This document shows, piece by piece, positions 34,253 to 34,293 of a stretch of DNA of 34,293 nt. A program made the position numbers and the translations under genes. The notes beneath the pieces are model-generated. The model made no database searches, had not been told where the DNA came from, and saw only the letters and a list, made by a program, of their open reading frames with translations. Numbering within the stretch: position 1 is the first letter of the stretch; every line of letters starts with the position of its first letter. Origin of the DNA: Gammaproteobacteria bacterium (GTDB lineage Bacteria > Pseudomonadota > Gammaproteobacteria > Pseudomonadales > Azotimanducaceae_A); contig DUAT01000019.1 in the NCBI GenBank assembly GCA_012960755.1, positions 8,689-42,981 on the forward strand, read 5' to 3'.

Positions 34253-34293
34253 CTTTGGGTATTGCTTTGCGTGTCTTTGGGCATTGCTTTGCA
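34253..34293 (+). repeat. imperfect 22-bp tandem repeat at the window edge
   Basis: CTTTGGGTATTGCTTTGCGTGT (as two blocks, 34253-34263 and 34264-34274) is followed by the copy CTTTGGGCATTGCTTTGCA at 34275-34293, with one substitution before the window ends. More copies may lie outside. Confidence 0.75.

Larger units (their letters stand above)
33665..34293. other. non-coding, repeat-containing right end of the window
   Basis: No frame in this 629-bp stretch has a recognised protein signature or a good ribosome binding site. The longest, at 33903-34106, starts MKERSTMVPSKDDRAVRFNI but matches nothing I know. The left part holds three CTARACCTRACCC motifs, and GGGTGACAGGTACC at 34108-34121 is similar to the GGTGACAGGCACC strings I associate with REP-type transposon edges. 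The far right has a 22-bp tandem repeat. It could be the edge of a degraded mobile or REP-like element. Confidence 0.35.

Overview
This window looks like chromosomal DNA of a gammaproteobacterium, probably a free-living heterotroph that scavenges organic compounds. The best lineage marker is a YaiL-type DUF2058 protein at 29823-30386, a family I know mainly from gammaproteobacteria. An NnrS protein, an MltF-like lytic transglycosylase, several lipoproteins and Shine-Dalgarno sites of the AAGGAG type fit this. Species cannot be read from the sequence. No rRNA, tRNA, CRISPR array, prophage or intact insertion sequence was seen.

Layout. 88-1995: an enoyl-CoA isomerase/hydratase overlapping, tail to tail, an MFS carboxylate-type transporter. 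2072-3599: gene wreckage, with a secreted M36-type peptidase propeptide fused to beta-rich repeats and a carboxylesterase tail. 3584-7689: a compact operon of a CurA-like oxidoreductase, a TPR lipoprotein and a GltS-like transporter. 7717-8862: a collapsed isoquinoline 1-oxidoreductase-type molybdoenzyme locus (iorA/iorB). 9024-13910: small membrane protein, methyltransferase, hypothetical protein, luciferase-like oxidoreductase with a 5' frameshift, and an exported YyaL/DUF255 thioredoxin-fold protein with a DsbD-like tail. 14077-17604: MltF-like transglycosylase and a frameshifted S9 peptidase. 17648-21771: aldo/keto reductase, crotonase, alpha/beta hydrolase, NnrS. 21800-24237: GPH-type transporter divergent from a methyltransferase, with an FNR-like box between them. 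24238-24705: gene-poor DNA rich in inverted repeats. 24706-27921: an N-acyl-D-amino-acid deacylase divergent from a DAO-type FAD oxidase. 28034-31021: glyoxalase II, alpha/beta hydrolase, DUF2058, methyltransferase. 31060-34293: an accessory-looking tail with a truncated VapC, a Coq4-like protein, a small lipoprotein, a toroid-fold gene split by an in-frame stop, and repeat-rich DNA without a clear gene.

Themes. Most intact genes serve catabolism or transport of small organic acids, esters, amino acids and acyl-CoAs. Gene decay is unusually visible: at least seven loci are truncated, deleted, frameshifted or nonsense-mutated. Single-base cases could be assembly errors, but the multi-deletion relics cannot be. 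The most interesting non-coding signals are two unrelated 12-bp tandem repeat tracts directly upstream of start codons, a shared ATGTACAT palindrome core on both sides of the deacylase gene, and the structured intergenic region at 24252-24530. No wholly new multi-gene system could be demonstrated; the best candidates are the TPR-lipoprotein/GltS operon and the stand-alone Coq4-like gene.
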